Shown here in pieces: positions 1 through 8,951 of a stretch of 64,000 bases of DNA. This DNA comes from an uncultured Jannaschia sp. (GTDB taxonomy: Bacteria > Pseudomonadota > Alphaproteobacteria > Rhodobacterales > Rhodobacteraceae): assembly GCF_947494025.1 (NCBI RefSeq), contig NZ_CANLTQ010000012.1:1-64000 (forward strand). Direction: 5' to 3'. The notes beneath the pieces were generated by a model. It had not been told where the DNA came from. It ran no database searches and was given only the letters and a program-made list of their open reading frames with translations. Position 1 is the first letter of the stretch; every line of letters begins with the position of its first letter. Made by a program: the position numbers and the translations under genes.

Positions 1-77
1 CGGCGGCCCCATGGCCGGCCCTGCCGAGCGAGCAGCCTGAAAACAAGGACAGGCGACAACTCCTTTGACAAATACCG

Positions 78-788
78 CGTGTCGAGCGTGCGAACCGGAC
101 GCTGCAGGATCGCCCGGTCAAGGAACTGCGGCTCGCGGGCATCTGCGGCATCGCGGCGGCGAACGACTTCCTGCCCGGCTTCACGGATCGCCACAACGCC
201 CGCTTTGCCAAGGTGCCGCGCCGGCCCGACGACCTGCACCGGGCGCTGAATGCCGAACCCGCTCGCTTGCACGACGTTCTCTGTCCGAGGGACCAGCGCT
301 ATGTCGGAGCGCAGCTCTCCCTGTCGTACGAGCGCAAACGGATCATCCTCGAGGAGAACGACGTCACCTGCGGTCTCGCAGGCAGGTACGTCGATACCCA
401 TGTCTTCCCGGACGGTCGGCTGGAGGTCCGCTGGAAGGGCGTCCGTTTACCCTACAGGGTCTTCGACAAGGATCAGCGCGTCACCCATGCCGCGATCACC
501 GGGAACAAGCGCCTGAGCGCCGTCCTGGAGTTCATCGCGGCAGAACAGGACAAGGCCCCGCCGAAAACCCGCCCCGCCGGAAAGCAGCGCACGCGCTATA
601 TGCCGACCGGACGCAGGAACGATGGCTGGACCTCGACGGCGGCCCGCATCGCCCAAGTCGAAAGCTGCGCAGGCGGCCGGTCAAGGCTCCGATCCTCGAC
701 GTCTGCACTCTGTCCGGCCGCCCCCAACCGCCGCACTCGCGACATTTCTGCTTTGCAGCCCGAGCGACACTTCTACTCGGTTGCAACA
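78..788 (+). mobile_element. 3' remnant of ISNCY-family insertion sequence
   Basis: From position 78 to 788 the DNA is nearly identical to 62515-63224 near the other end of the window, in the same orientation. It holds the C-terminal half of a DDE transposase, beginning just before the catalytic Glu context (RVERANRTLQ), and the element's right end (ttgcaaca at 781-788), after which the two copies diverge. The 5' part of the element, including the first two catalytic Asp residues and the HTH domain, is missing. An extra C near 655 shifts the frame relative to the other copy (ARIAQVES against ARIAKSKA). It is therefore a dead, 5'-truncated copy. Positions 1-77 show nothing recognisable. Confidence 0.85.
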
Positions 789-942
789 AAGGGCGCCCCG
801 CCCCGCCCTGCAGGAGCTTGGCCCCGGTTCGCCGGCGCGAAGAGATCCGCGCGGGGATCGCGCGCGCATGTCCTTGGGCGTCGCGTCCAGCCCGAAGGAT
901 CGCGCGCACGCCGCCGGCTTCCGATCCTGACGCTGCCTGCGC

Positions 943-3915
943 TCACGACGAGGCGCGCATCGGCCCGGAGGGGGGTCCGGTGCGGTCCGCCGTTCCCAGC
1001 CCGGAGATGGCGTCGATCGCGAGCGACGCGACGGGACGGATCGTGACGCGCCGCTCCCGGCTTTCGCGCGACTGCGAGACGTCGCGCCGGCGCTTAAAGA
1101 TCACCGTGTCCCGGGCGACGACGTGCCGCCACCCGGCCGCCATCGTCTCCACCCCCCATTGCCAATCCTCGTAGGCGTAGCCCCGGGCGACGTCGCGATC
1201 CGCATAGGGCACCTCCAGCCAGGCGGCGCGCGGTGCGACGCAGAGCGCGTCGTAGTAGTTCTGCATCGCGAAGTGCCAGGGGCTGAAATGGGCGGCGGAC
1301 TGGTCCGGGTTGGTGTAGATCGTCTGGGACTTGTCGAACTGCCACATCGCTTCCGGGTGGACGATCGCGCGCCCGGCCTCCGGTCCGGCCAGACGCGCGA
1401 GCGCCGCCTCGAGCCAGTTCTCGCTGAAAAGGTCGTCGGCATCGAGCAACGCGATCCACCGGCCCCGGGCGGCCCGGACCAGGGCGTTGCGGGCCTGACC
1501 CTGATCGCGCAGGTCGAGATCGTGGCGCGTCCAGCGCGCGAAGGCCGGCTGCGCCATGTAGGCCCGTGTCGCCGCGCCGGCCGCGTCGAGCCCCATGAGC
1601 CGCTCGACGCGGTAGCCCCGCGCCTCGACCCGGGCCAGCGCCGCCTCGGCCGAGCGCATCGTCGGCCCCGCGACCAGCGTTTCGGCATGGACCGTCAGGA
1701 GCAGCGACAGGTCGACCTCCGGCGGCGCCTCGGCCGGCCGCGCCCGCGCCGCGGGCAGGCGGACCGGCGCGTCGGGCCGGTGCGTCCGGTCGCGACCGGC
1801 CTCGAGAATCGCCGCGACCTCCGCCCGGTAGGCCTCCGGCCGCCGCTCGGCCACGAGCTCCTCGCGCAGCGCGAGGGCCCGGCGCCGCGCCCCGTCCCGG
1901 TCCGCGAGCGTCTCGCGGATCGCCTCGACATAGGCGCCGGGTTCGCGGGCATCGGCCGGCACGCCACGCGCGCCGGTCGCCTTCAGGATCTCGCCGGTGC
2001 CACCGACGAGGGTGCCTACGATCGGCAGGCCCGTCATCGCCACCTCGAGAAGAACCGAGGGCACGCCGTCCCAGGCCGAGGTATAGAGCCAGAGATCGGC
2101 TTGCTGCAGGGGCAGGTCCGCGAACCGCTCGTACCGCCCTTCGAGGACGACGTTCTCCGGCGCCGGTGGAAGGCGTGTCGCCGCACGGGTCAGCACCCGC
2201 TCGCCCCAGAGGCGGAACTCGACCTCGGGCATTTCCCGGGCGATCGCATAGACGAGATCCACCCGCTTCTGCGGATCGAGGCGGCCGGACCAGAAGACCT
2301 GCGGGCGCCTCGGACCGGCCGCGCGAACCGCGTCCGGTTCGATGGCGTCCGGGACTTCGCCGGCGGCGTCCGCAGCGGTTTCCCCGAACGGGGTCCGGGC
2401 CTGTTCCGCCGCCCCGTCCCCGGGGACCACGACGGGCCGGATCGACGGGTCCACGGGGGCGCGCAGCACCCGGAGTTTTCCGCTCTGATCGGGCGGGATC
2501 AGGTATCGCTCGCAGAGCGTCGCGCGCAGCGCCGCGCTGTCGGTGCAGATCGCCGCCAGAATGTCGAAATGCCGGTAGACCCGGTGGATCGTGTAGCCGG
2601 TTTCGTGGCCATGCGCCGTCCGCTCCTCGCAGAAAAGGCCCGCGACCAGCGCCATCTCCTGCGACAGCGTCCTGCCGAACGGCGTCATCGCGTCCCACAT
2701 GAGACGGCTGTTGACGTTGAACACGATGTCCGGACGCAGGATGCGCAGGAACGCGCAGAGAACCTGCTCGCGCAGCTCGGGGCTTGCGAGGTCGAGATCC
2801 GACATGTCGACGTGACGCGTCCCGGCGGGCAGCTTGCCGGGCGGCATCTCGCCCCCCTGTTCGGTGGTCAGGACGAGCACCTCGCGCGCGCCGTGAATGT
2901 CGGCCAGCGCATGGGCGAGATGCCCCTCCATGCGTCGCCCGCCCCCCCAGCGGGGCCGGTTGACGACCACGACCGCCCGTGCGCGCCGCAGCTCCGCCCG
3001 ATGGGCCAGCGCATGCAGCGCGACCGTCCGCGACATGACGAGGTCGGAGTTGAACGTGCCGATCCGGATATTGCCGACTTCGGGCCAGGACAGGGCCACG
3101 AGCGGGTCGAGCGCGGTCGCCCGTCCGACCATCTCGCCCAGCGTGCCGTGGTGGAACCGCTCGACGACGTCGCGATGGGCGGCGGTCCAGGTCGCCTCGA
3201 CCTCGGCCGCGGGACGGTCGAGGACGGCGGCCATGGCAGGCAACGCCCGGAGCGGCGCGACGCATCCCTCCGGCGCGCCCGCCGTCAGCCAATGGCCGAA
3301 GGGGGTCAGCCCGCCCAGCTCGTCCTCGGACAGATTCGCGCGGTAGCGCCGGGTCGAGAATGTCGGGGTCGGATCGCGCATCTCCCGCGCGCCGGCGCGA
3401 ATGTAATGCGCGACGGGGTCCATCCGCTCGCGGAAGATGTCGCGGTAGCTCAGGAAGTAATGCGCGAAGTCGAACCGCGTCCGGATGAGGTCGTATTCCT
3501 CGCCGTAGCCCTCCGGTCGCGCGACGCCGCGGGCGATCCGGATCAACCGGTCGAGATCGGGCCCGAAATGTGCCGTGTCGCGTTCGCCGGTCGCGGGCGG
3601 GTCCACGGGATCGGGCAGATAGACAACTGGCGGGCGGACGGTCGCGTCCCGCGCGAGCGGGGCCGGCGCGGTCGTCGGGGCGGGATCGAGAACGGGATCG
3701 GACTCGGGACCGGGATCGTCGGGGGCGGGCTCGGGATCGAGCCGGCTTTCCCCGTCGGGGTCGGGGCGGTTCCCGGCGGGCGGACCGGCCTCCGTCGCGA
3801 CGACCTCCTCCGTCCCCACCGTCTTGTCCGGCGCCGCTATCGCCTCCGTCCCGTCCGGCGTCGCAGGATGTTCACGCTTGAGGCGTTCCGCCAAACGCGA
3901 GATCAGATTGGTCAT
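943..3915 (-). CDS. Bifunctional glycosyltransferase, GT4-GT2 fusion
   Basis: Predicted 990-residue cytoplasmic or membrane-associated glycosyltransferase for a surface polysaccharide. Residues 1-115 are an acidic, Pro-rich, probably disordered leader. Residues 147-220 carry the repeat seen in many polysaccharide genes (HYIRAGA..., then GHWLTAGAPEG). About 535-705 is a GT4 C-terminal domain (VFWSGRLDPQKR, then SAWDGVPSVLLEVAMTGLP), and about 734-945 a GT2 domain with the DADD metal motif at 825-828. The start is set at ATG 3915 (MTNLISRL). A longer reading frame to 4098 exists, but the extra 61 residues look non-coding. The gene is divergent from the DUF2793 gene. The same domains occur as two separate genes at 6906-9723, so the two loci are paralogous. 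Donor and acceptor sugars cannot be deduced. Confidence 0.85.
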   Translation of the reverse strand: MTNLISRLAERLKREHPATPDGTEAIAAPDKTVGTEEVVATEAGPPAGNRPDPDGESRLDPEPAPDDPGPESDPVLDPAPTTAPAPLARDATVRPPVVYLPDPVDPPATGERDTAHFGPDLDRLIRIARGVARPEGYGEEYDLIRTRFDFAHYFLSYRDIFRERMDPVAHYIRAGAREMRDPTPTFSTRRYRANLSEDELGGLTPFGHWLTAGAPEGCVAPLRALPAMAAVLDRPAAEVEATWTAAHRDVVERFHHGTLGEMVGRATALDPLVALSWPEVGNIRIGTFNSDLVMSRTVALHALAHRAELRRARAVVVVNRPRWGGGRRMEGHLAHALADIHGAREVLVLTTEQGGEMPPGKLPAGTRHVDMSDLDLASPELREQVLCAFLRILRPDIVFNVNSRLMWDAMTPFGRTLSQEMALVAGLFCEERTAHGHETGYTIHRVYRHFDILAAICTDSAALRATLCERYLIPPDQSGKLRVLRAPVDPSIRPVVVPGDGAAEQARTPFGETAADAAGEVPDAIEPDAVRAAGPRRPQVFWSGRLDPQKRVDLVYAIAREMPEVEFRLWGERVLTRAATRLPPAPENVVLEGRYERFADLPLQQADLWLYTSAWDGVPSVLLEVAMTGLPIVGTLVGGTGEILKATGARGVPADAREPGAYVEAIRETLADRDGARRRALALREELVAERRPEAYRAEVAAILEAGRDRTHRPDAPVRLPAARARPAEAPPEVDLSLLLTVHAETLVAGPTMRSAEAALARVEARGYRVERLMGLDAAGAATRAYMAQPAFARWTRHDLDLRDQGQARNALVRAARGRWIALLDADDLFSENWLEAALARLAGPEAGRAIVHPEAMWQFDKSQTIYTNPDQSAAHFSPWHFAMQNYYDALCVAPRAAWLEVPYADRDVARGYAYEDWQWGVETMAAGWRHVVARDTVIFKRRRDVSQSRESRERRVTIRPVASLAIDAISGLGTADRTGPPSGPMRASS

Positions 3916-4091
3916 GATCGTTCGCCCCGTCCGTTCGGAGGCCCGTCTAGACGGGGGGCCGCACGGCTTCAATGGACCCCCGGCCGAGCCATTCCAGAGC
4001 GTGCCCGTCCGGACGCCCCGTGTTCGGGTTCCGGCGCGGGAGGCCCCCCTGTTCCGGGGCCGGTCGATGCCCGGAACGCGGACGGAGACCG

Positions 4092-4107
4092 TTAACAAAG
4101 CGTTAAC
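4092..4107 (+). promoter_or_regulatory. CtrA-type box TTAA-N7-TTAAC
   Basis: The sequence ttaacaaagcgttaac matches the alphaproteobacterial CtrA recognition pattern TTAA-N7-TTAAC exactly. It lies 47 bases before the DUF2793 start, between that gene and the divergent glycosyltransferase. This suggests cell-cycle or CtrA-phosphorelay control of one or both genes. In so GC-rich a context a chance match is unlikely but possible. Confidence 0.6.
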
Positions 4108-4154
4108 CGCTCCGGCCGAGGGTCCGCTCCTTCAACGCAGCGGAGTTCCCCACC

Positions 4155-5249
4155 ATGCCCGACTACGAGAACACGACCATCCTGTCGCTCCCCCTGATCC
4201 AGGGCAACCAGGCGCAGAAGCACGTCACGCACAACGAGGCCCTGCGGATCCTCGATGCGCTCGTGCAGCCCGTGGTCGTCGATCTCGATCGCACCGTTCC
4301 GCCGGCCTCGCCGGAGAACGGTCAACGCCACATCGTCGCGCCGGGCGCGGTCGGGGAGTGGGCGGGCCGCGACAACGCGATCGCCGTGCGCCAGGACGCC
4401 GCCTGGGGGTTCTTCGTTCCGCAACAGGGCTGGCGCTGCCATGTCGAGGCGCTGGCCGCCGACGCCGTGTTCGACGGGGGCGCCTGGCAGAAGGACGGCA
4501 CGGCCGATCGTGTGGAGACCTTCGGGATCAACACTCTGGCGGACGACACGAACCGCCTCGCCGTCGCCGCCGACGCCACGCTTCTCGACAATGCCGGCGG
4601 CGGGCATCAGCTCAAGATCAACAAGGCGACCGAGGCGGACACGGCGAGCCTGCTGTTTCAGACGGGGTATGCCGGGCGCGCCGAGATGGGCCTCGCGGGG
4701 GACGGCGGGTTCGCGGTCAAGGTCAGCGCGGACGGAGCGTCCTGGACGACGGCGATGGCGATCGACGGCGCCAGCGGCGCGGCGACCTTTTCCGAGATCC
4801 GGGCCGATGCGGTCGTCGGCGACGCGGTGCAGTCGGACCCGACCGACCGCAGGCCGGGGCGCCTGATGCGGGCCGATTACGGCTATGGGCCGGGCAACGT
4901 GGTGGGGCCGGTCGCGCAGGCGAACGGGGTCCCGACCGGCGCCGTGATCGAGTCGGGCACGACGCCGAACGGCTCCTACCTGCGGTATGCGGACGGCACC
5001 CAGATCTGCACGATCGAGTCCTTCGCGACGGCACGGGAAGCGGCGGCCACATGGAGGTTCCCGAAAGCCTTCGCGACCACCACGGGCCTGTTCGTCAGCA
5101 TCACCGCCACCTTCGGCGGCGGACCCAGGATCTTCGCGGTCGACAAGGCCGAGCCGAGCGGCGTGGACATCCGGTCCTGGACGGAAGGCGGCAGCCAGAA
5201 CGTCGCGCCGACATGCTGCGTCATGGCGGTCGGCCGCTGGACCGCCTGA
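4155..5249 (+). CDS. DUF2793 domain protein
   Basis: 364-residue protein whose N-terminus (LSLPLIQGNQAQKHVTHNEALR, residues 10-31, shown in two parts here: LSLPLIQGNQ and HVTHNEALR) is the hallmark of the DUF2793 family found in phage-like and gene-transfer-agent-associated proteins of Rhodobacterales. The rest is Gly/Ala/Asp-rich with short beta-type repeats (for example GATFSEIRADAVVGDAV), as in fibre or spike proteins, and the C-terminus is compact and Cys-containing. No signal peptide or membrane segment is seen. A CtrA-type box sits directly upstream and a strong hairpin follows. From memory, DUF2793 proteins occur among the unlinked structural genes of the Rhodobacter gene transfer agent. 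A role in particle adsorption here is inference. Confidence 0.75.
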   Translation: MPDYENTTILSLPLIQGNQAQKHVTHNEALRILDALVQPVVVDLDRTVPPASPENGQRHIVAPGAVGEWAGRDNAIAVRQDAAWGFFVPQQGWRCHVEALAADAVFDGGAWQKDGTADRVETFGINTLADDTNRLAVAADATLLDNAGGGHQLKINKATEADTASLLFQTGYAGRAEMGLAGDGGFAVKVSADGASWTTAMAIDGASGAATFSEIRADAVVGDAVQSDPTDRRPGRLMRADYGYGPGNVVGPVAQANGVPTGAVIESGTTPNGSYLRYADGTQICTIESFATAREAAATWRFPKAFATTTGLFVSITATFGGGPRIFAVDKAEPSGVDIRSWTEGGSQNVAPTCCVMAVGRWTA

Positions 5250-5296
5250 TCCCCCGGGCCGACCCGGCACCCGAGATCCCGCACGCCATGGCTTGG

Positions 5297-5332
5297 CCCG
5301 GCCGGAGAGCCTGCGAAGGCTCTCCGGCCGGG
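5297..5332 (+). terminator. 16-bp perfect hairpin after the DUF2793 gene
   Basis: CCCGGCCGGAGAGCCT is followed by a 4-base loop and its exact complement. The hairpin lies 47 bases after the DUF2793 stop. There is no T-run, so it may act as a pause or mRNA 3'-end stabiliser rather than as a classic rho-independent terminator. Confidence 0.6.
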
Positions 5333-5517
5333 CGTCGCTTGACAAGGCCGTACCCGCATGGTGGGACGTGACTTCACGTAAGGGGCAGCGGGCCATCGGG
5401 GATCATGCGATATTCGGCTTCGAGACACCGAGCATCCCCGACAGCCTTATTGGCACGCGTCGCGCCGACGCCACCTCGTGACGCGCCGCCCGGCGGCGCG
5501 ATGCCGGATGTCGCGGC

Positions 5518-6888
5518 ATGCAGACCTGCATAATCATCCTCTCGATGCACCGCTCGGGCTCGTCGGCGCTGGCCCGCGTGCTCAACCTGATCGGCTTCGC
5601 GCTGCCCCGGACGCTGATCCCGGGCAATCAGAAGGACAACGATCTGGGGTTCTGGGAAAGCCAGCCGCTGGTCGATCTCGACGACGCCTATCTCAAGGCG
5701 GCGGGATCGCATTGGTACGATCTCGCGCCCGTCGGCCTCGATCTCGTCTCCGACGAGGCGCGGGAAGCGTTCGTCGGCAAGGCGGTCGAGATCATCGGGT
5801 CGGAGGTCGGCGAGGCACCGTTCTTCGTGATGAAGGATCCGCGAATGAGCCTGCTCTTCCCGCTCTGGCGGGAGGCGCTGCAGCGATCGGGAATCCGCAC
5901 GCTCTGCGTGCTGCCGGTGCGCAATCCGCTCGACGTGGCCGAATCCCTCCATGCGCGCAACCGCATCCTGCGCGGAGAGGCGCTCGTCTCCTGGCTGCGT
6001 TTCGTGCTGACCGCGGAGCGCGATACGCGCGGCCTGCCCCGCGTCTACGTGCATTACGACGATCTCGTCGCCGATTGGCGGAGCGTGACGCGGCGCCTCG
6101 CGAGCGGGCTCGACATCCAGCCGCCGGAGATCTCCGAGGCCGTCGCGCACCGCGTCGACGGGTTTCTGTCGGCGAAGTGGCGGCATCACCTCGCAGGGGA
6201 CGCGGCGGTCTTCGAGGACGCGCTGACCGGCCCTTCGGTCAAGGACACCTACCGGATCCTGCGGCGCTGGTGCGCGGGCGCGCGACGCGACGGCGACGAG
6301 GCCGAACTGGACGCGATCCTGCGGCGACTGGACGAGGCCACGCCGATCTTCCGCAAGCTGGCGGTGGAAAGCCGGGAGCTTTCGGTCGAGGCCCGCGCCC
6401 TGAACCGCGACAGGGCGAAACTCGAGTCGGAGCTTCGGGAGCACCGCGAGGCGATCGAGACGATGCGGACCGAACGCGATGCCGCACGGACGCGGCTGGA
6501 GGCCCTCACGACCGCCGCCGACGATCGGGTCGCGCGGCTTGAGCAGGACCGGCGCCGCCACGTGGCGGCGCTCGAATCCGACCTCGCCGCGTTGGCCCGG
6601 CGGGCCGACGAGGACCGCACGTCGCTTCGGGACGCGCGCGAGGCGCTGGCCCGGCTGTCCGCGGAGGTTTCCGCCCGGATCGAGACCTATGCCCGGCGCC
6701 CGCCGCCCGCGCCCGCCGAAGCCCCTGCAGCGCCGCCGAGGGCCGCGAAGACCGTCGCGCCACCCCCGCCGAAGGTCGAGGACAGCGCCGCCCGGCCCGC
6801 GAACCCGACGCGCGGCCCGCGTTTGTCGGCCCGCCGCGCGGTCCGGAATCTCCGGACGCTCGGGCGAAGATGGATCATCCGGTCATGA
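5518..6888 (+). CDS. Sulfotransferase-family protein with C-terminal coiled coil
   Basis: 456 residues. The N-terminal 250 residues match the sulfotransferase fold: a PAPS 5'-phosphosulfate loop at 10-22 (MHRSGSSALARVL), a conserved KDPR at 106-109, and a 3'-phosphate-binding segment at 133-144 (PVRNPLDVAESL). Residues about 283-390 form a heptad-rich, charged coiled coil, followed by a Pro/Ala linker and a basic tail. Proteins of this kind sulfate sugars or lipids using PAPS. The coiled coil is unusual for the family and may dock the enzyme to a partner, plausibly the glycosyltransferase encoded immediately downstream. A role in sulfating a surface glycan is inferred from context. No strong ribosome site is visible before the ATG. 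Confidence 0.75.
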   Translation: MQTCIIILSMHRSGSSALARVLNLIGFALPRTLIPGNQKDNDLGFWESQPLVDLDDAYLKAAGSHWYDLAPVGLDLVSDEAREAFVGKAVEIIGSEVGEAPFFVMKDPRMSLLFPLWREALQRSGIRTLCVLPVRNPLDVAESLHARNRILRGEALVSWLRFVLTAERDTRGLPRVYVHYDDLVADWRSVTRRLASGLDIQPPEISEAVAHRVDGFLSAKWRHHLAGDAAVFEDALTGPSVKDTYRILRRWCAGARRDGDEAELDAILRRLDEATPIFRKLAVESRELSVEARALNRDRAKLESELREHREAIETMRTERDAARTRLEALTTAADDRVARLEQDRRRHVAALESDLAALARRADEDRTSLRDAREALARLSAEVSARIETYARRPPPAPAEAPAAPPRAAKTVAPPPPKVEDSAARPANPTRGPRLSARRAVRNLRTLGRRWIIRS

Positions 6889-6905
6889 ACGTCATGGGAG
6901 CGGGG

Positions 6906-8951
6906 ATGGAAGACCTGTCGCTGCTGGAGAGCAGCGCGCTGTTCGACGCGACCTGGTATGCCGGGACCTATGCCGATGTCCGGTTGAGCGATCTCGATCC
7001 GGCCGTGCATTACCTGCGGATCGGCGCGCCGCTCGGGCGCAATCCGTCCGCCCGGTTCGACGCGAAGGCGTACGAGCAGACCTATCCCGAAGCGCTCGGG
7101 TTCCATGGCGGCGCTCTTCTGCACTACCTCAAGGCCGGCACGCGCGAGCATCGGATCGTGCCGGTGGTCGACGTCGCCGGCCCCGCGCGGGCGGAATGGC
7201 GCGGCCGGACCGCGTGGCACATCGACGACCATCTCCGGACCCGGATCGCGGCGGCGATGGAGCTGCCGATCGCGCCGGCCCATGAGGCCGCCGCCGCCAC
7301 CATCGCGCCCGCCTTCGACGCCGAATTCTATGTCCTTGCGCATCCCGAGATCCTGTATTCGCGCCTCAACCCGATGCAGCATTACCTGCAGGTGGGCGCG
7401 AAGCGGGGCTGGGATCCGTCGCCGCATTTCGGCACCGCCCTGTACCGGCGACGGCACAAGGCGGCGATCCCCGGCGGCATGAACCCCTTCGTGCACTGGG
7501 TCACGGAAGGCCGGCGCGCGCGGTTCGTCGGCGAGCCGGCCAACAAGTTCCCGCCGATCGCCCGCCGTCTGAACAAGGCACCGTTCGACGTGTCGCGGGC
7601 GATGACGGACCGGCGCCGGGATCTGTTCGAGCGGCTTCGATACGGCACGCTGGGCGAGATGGTCGCGAAGGCCGCCGCGCTCGACCCGCTCGTCGGGGCC
7701 ACCTGGCCCGCCGCGTTCCGGCCGAAGATGCCGCCCTTCCATCATGCCCGGACCGGCGAAAAGCTGGTCGCGACCCTGGCCCTGCGCGACGCGGCCGGGC
7801 ATCGACGGGCGCCGTTCGTGATCGCGGTGAACCGCCCCCGCTGGGGCAGCGGGGCGAAGGAGGAGGGCTACCTCGCGCAGGCGCTCGCCGCCGCCTACGG
7901 GCCCGGCTCGGTCCTCGTCGTCTACACCGATGCGAAGGGGACGGCGCCGTCCGGCCGCTTCGATCCCGCCATCCGGCAGATCGACCTGACGGCGGCGACG
8001 GAAGGGTATGCGGAGGGGGTGCGGAGCGACCTGTTCCTTTCCTTCCTGCGCAGCCTGCGCCCCGTCGCCGTCTTCAACATCAACAGCCAGCTCGCCTGGA
8101 CCTGCCAGATGACCTACCGTCGCCTGATGGCGCAGGAGATGCGGATCTACAATTACCTGTTCTGCAACGAAAAGAACCTGACTGGCGAATGGAGCGGCTA
8201 TCCCGTGAAATACGCGTACCGGTGTTTCGACCATTGCGCGGCGCTGATCGTCGACAGCGCGTTCCTGAAGGCGGAGCTGGTCGAGCGCTTCGCGCTTCCG
8301 GAGGCGGGGCGCGACCGGGTGCGCGTGATCTCCGCCCCGGCGGAGACGTCGGTCGGTCTCGTGCCCGAGCCGCCGCGCGACGCGGATCGCCGCCCGCAGG
8401 TGTTCTGGTCGGGACGGTTCGACCGTCAGAAGCGCCCCGACCTCCTGGCGCGGATCGCCGAGCGCCTGCCCGACGTGGATTTTCACGTCTGGGGCAAGGC
8501 CCTTCTCGACAGTTTCGACACCGCCGCGCTTTCGGCGCCGAACATAAAGCTGAAGGGCACCTACGAGACGTTCCGCACGCTTCCGCTCGGGGGATGCGAC
8601 GCCTGGCTCTACACCTCCGAATGGGACGGCGTGCCGCATCTGCTGCTGGAGGTCGCGATGACCGGCATCCCCCTCGTGGGCAGCGTCGTGGGCGGCACCG
8701 CGGAGGTGCTCCGGGACGACATGAGCTGGCCGGTGGAAGATGTGGACGACGTGGAGGCCTATGTCCGGGCCCTGCGGGAGATCCTCGCCCGTCCCGCCGA
8801 GGCCCGCGACCGCGCGGCCCGTCTGCGCGCGCACATGGCGGAAACGCGCGACGGCGCCGGCCTCCGGGCCTTCGTGGCGGAATTCGCGGAGGCCGTGGAC
8901 GGACATGCGGGCCCGCGCGCGGCGACGGAACGGGCGGCCGGGCATGGCTGA
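6906..8951 (+). CDS. GT4 glycosyltransferase with N-terminal HYL-G repeats
   Basis: 681 residues from ATG 6906, which has a GGAG five bases upstream. In-frame ATGs at 6885 and 6870 overlap the sulfotransferase stop and cannot be excluded. The N-terminus holds two copies of a repeat of about 70 residues (FDATWYAGTYADV...HYLRIGAPLGRNP, then FDAEFYVLAHPEI...HYLQVGAKRGWDP). The middle part (LRYGTLGEMV, VNRPRWGSGAKEEGYLAQAL) is shared with the fused glycosyltransferase at 943-3915, and the last 170 residues are a GT4 nucleotide-sugar domain (VFWSGRFDRQKRPDL, SEWDGVPHLLLEVAMTGIP). It overlaps the next gene by 8 bases. It is the split counterpart of the fused gene and probably acts in the same glycan pathway. 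Confidence 0.83.
   Translation: MEDLSLLESSALFDATWYAGTYADVRLSDLDPAVHYLRIGAPLGRNPSARFDAKAYEQTYPEALGFHGGALLHYLKAGTREHRIVPVVDVAGPARAEWRGRTAWHIDDHLRTRIAAAMELPIAPAHEAAAATIAPAFDAEFYVLAHPEILYSRLNPMQHYLQVGAKRGWDPSPHFGTALYRRRHKAAIPGGMNPFVHWVTEGRRARFVGEPANKFPPIARRLNKAPFDVSRAMTDRRRDLFERLRYGTLGEMVAKAAALDPLVGATWPAAFRPKMPPFHHARTGEKLVATLALRDAAGHRRAPFVIAVNRPRWGSGAKEEGYLAQALAAAYGPGSVLVVYTDAKGTAPSGRFDPAIRQIDLTAATEGYAEGVRSDLFLSFLRSLRPVAVFNINSQLAWTCQMTYRRLMAQEMRIYNYLFCNEKNLTGEWSGYPVKYAYRCFDHCAALIVDSAFLKAELVERFALPEAGRDRVRVISAPAETSVGLVPEPPRDADRRPQVFWSGRFDRQKRPDLLARIAERLPDVDFHVWGKALLDSFDTAALSAPNIKLKGTYETFRTLPLGGCDAWLYTSEWDGVPHLLLEVAMTGIPLVGSVVGGTAEVLRDDMSWPVEDVDDVEAYVRALREILARPAEARDRAARLRAHMAETRDGAGLRAFVAEFAEAVDGHAGPRAATERAAGHG

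Noticed and set aside
789-942. Possible gene or RNA between the IS remnant and the first glycosyltransferase
   Set aside because: GC-rich sequence with only shadow frames; no start signal, fold or repeat beyond background.
1123-4095. Plus-strand open frame of 990 codons
   Set aside because: It mirrors the fused glycosyltransferase on the other strand; composition is that of an antisense shadow and there is no ribosome site.
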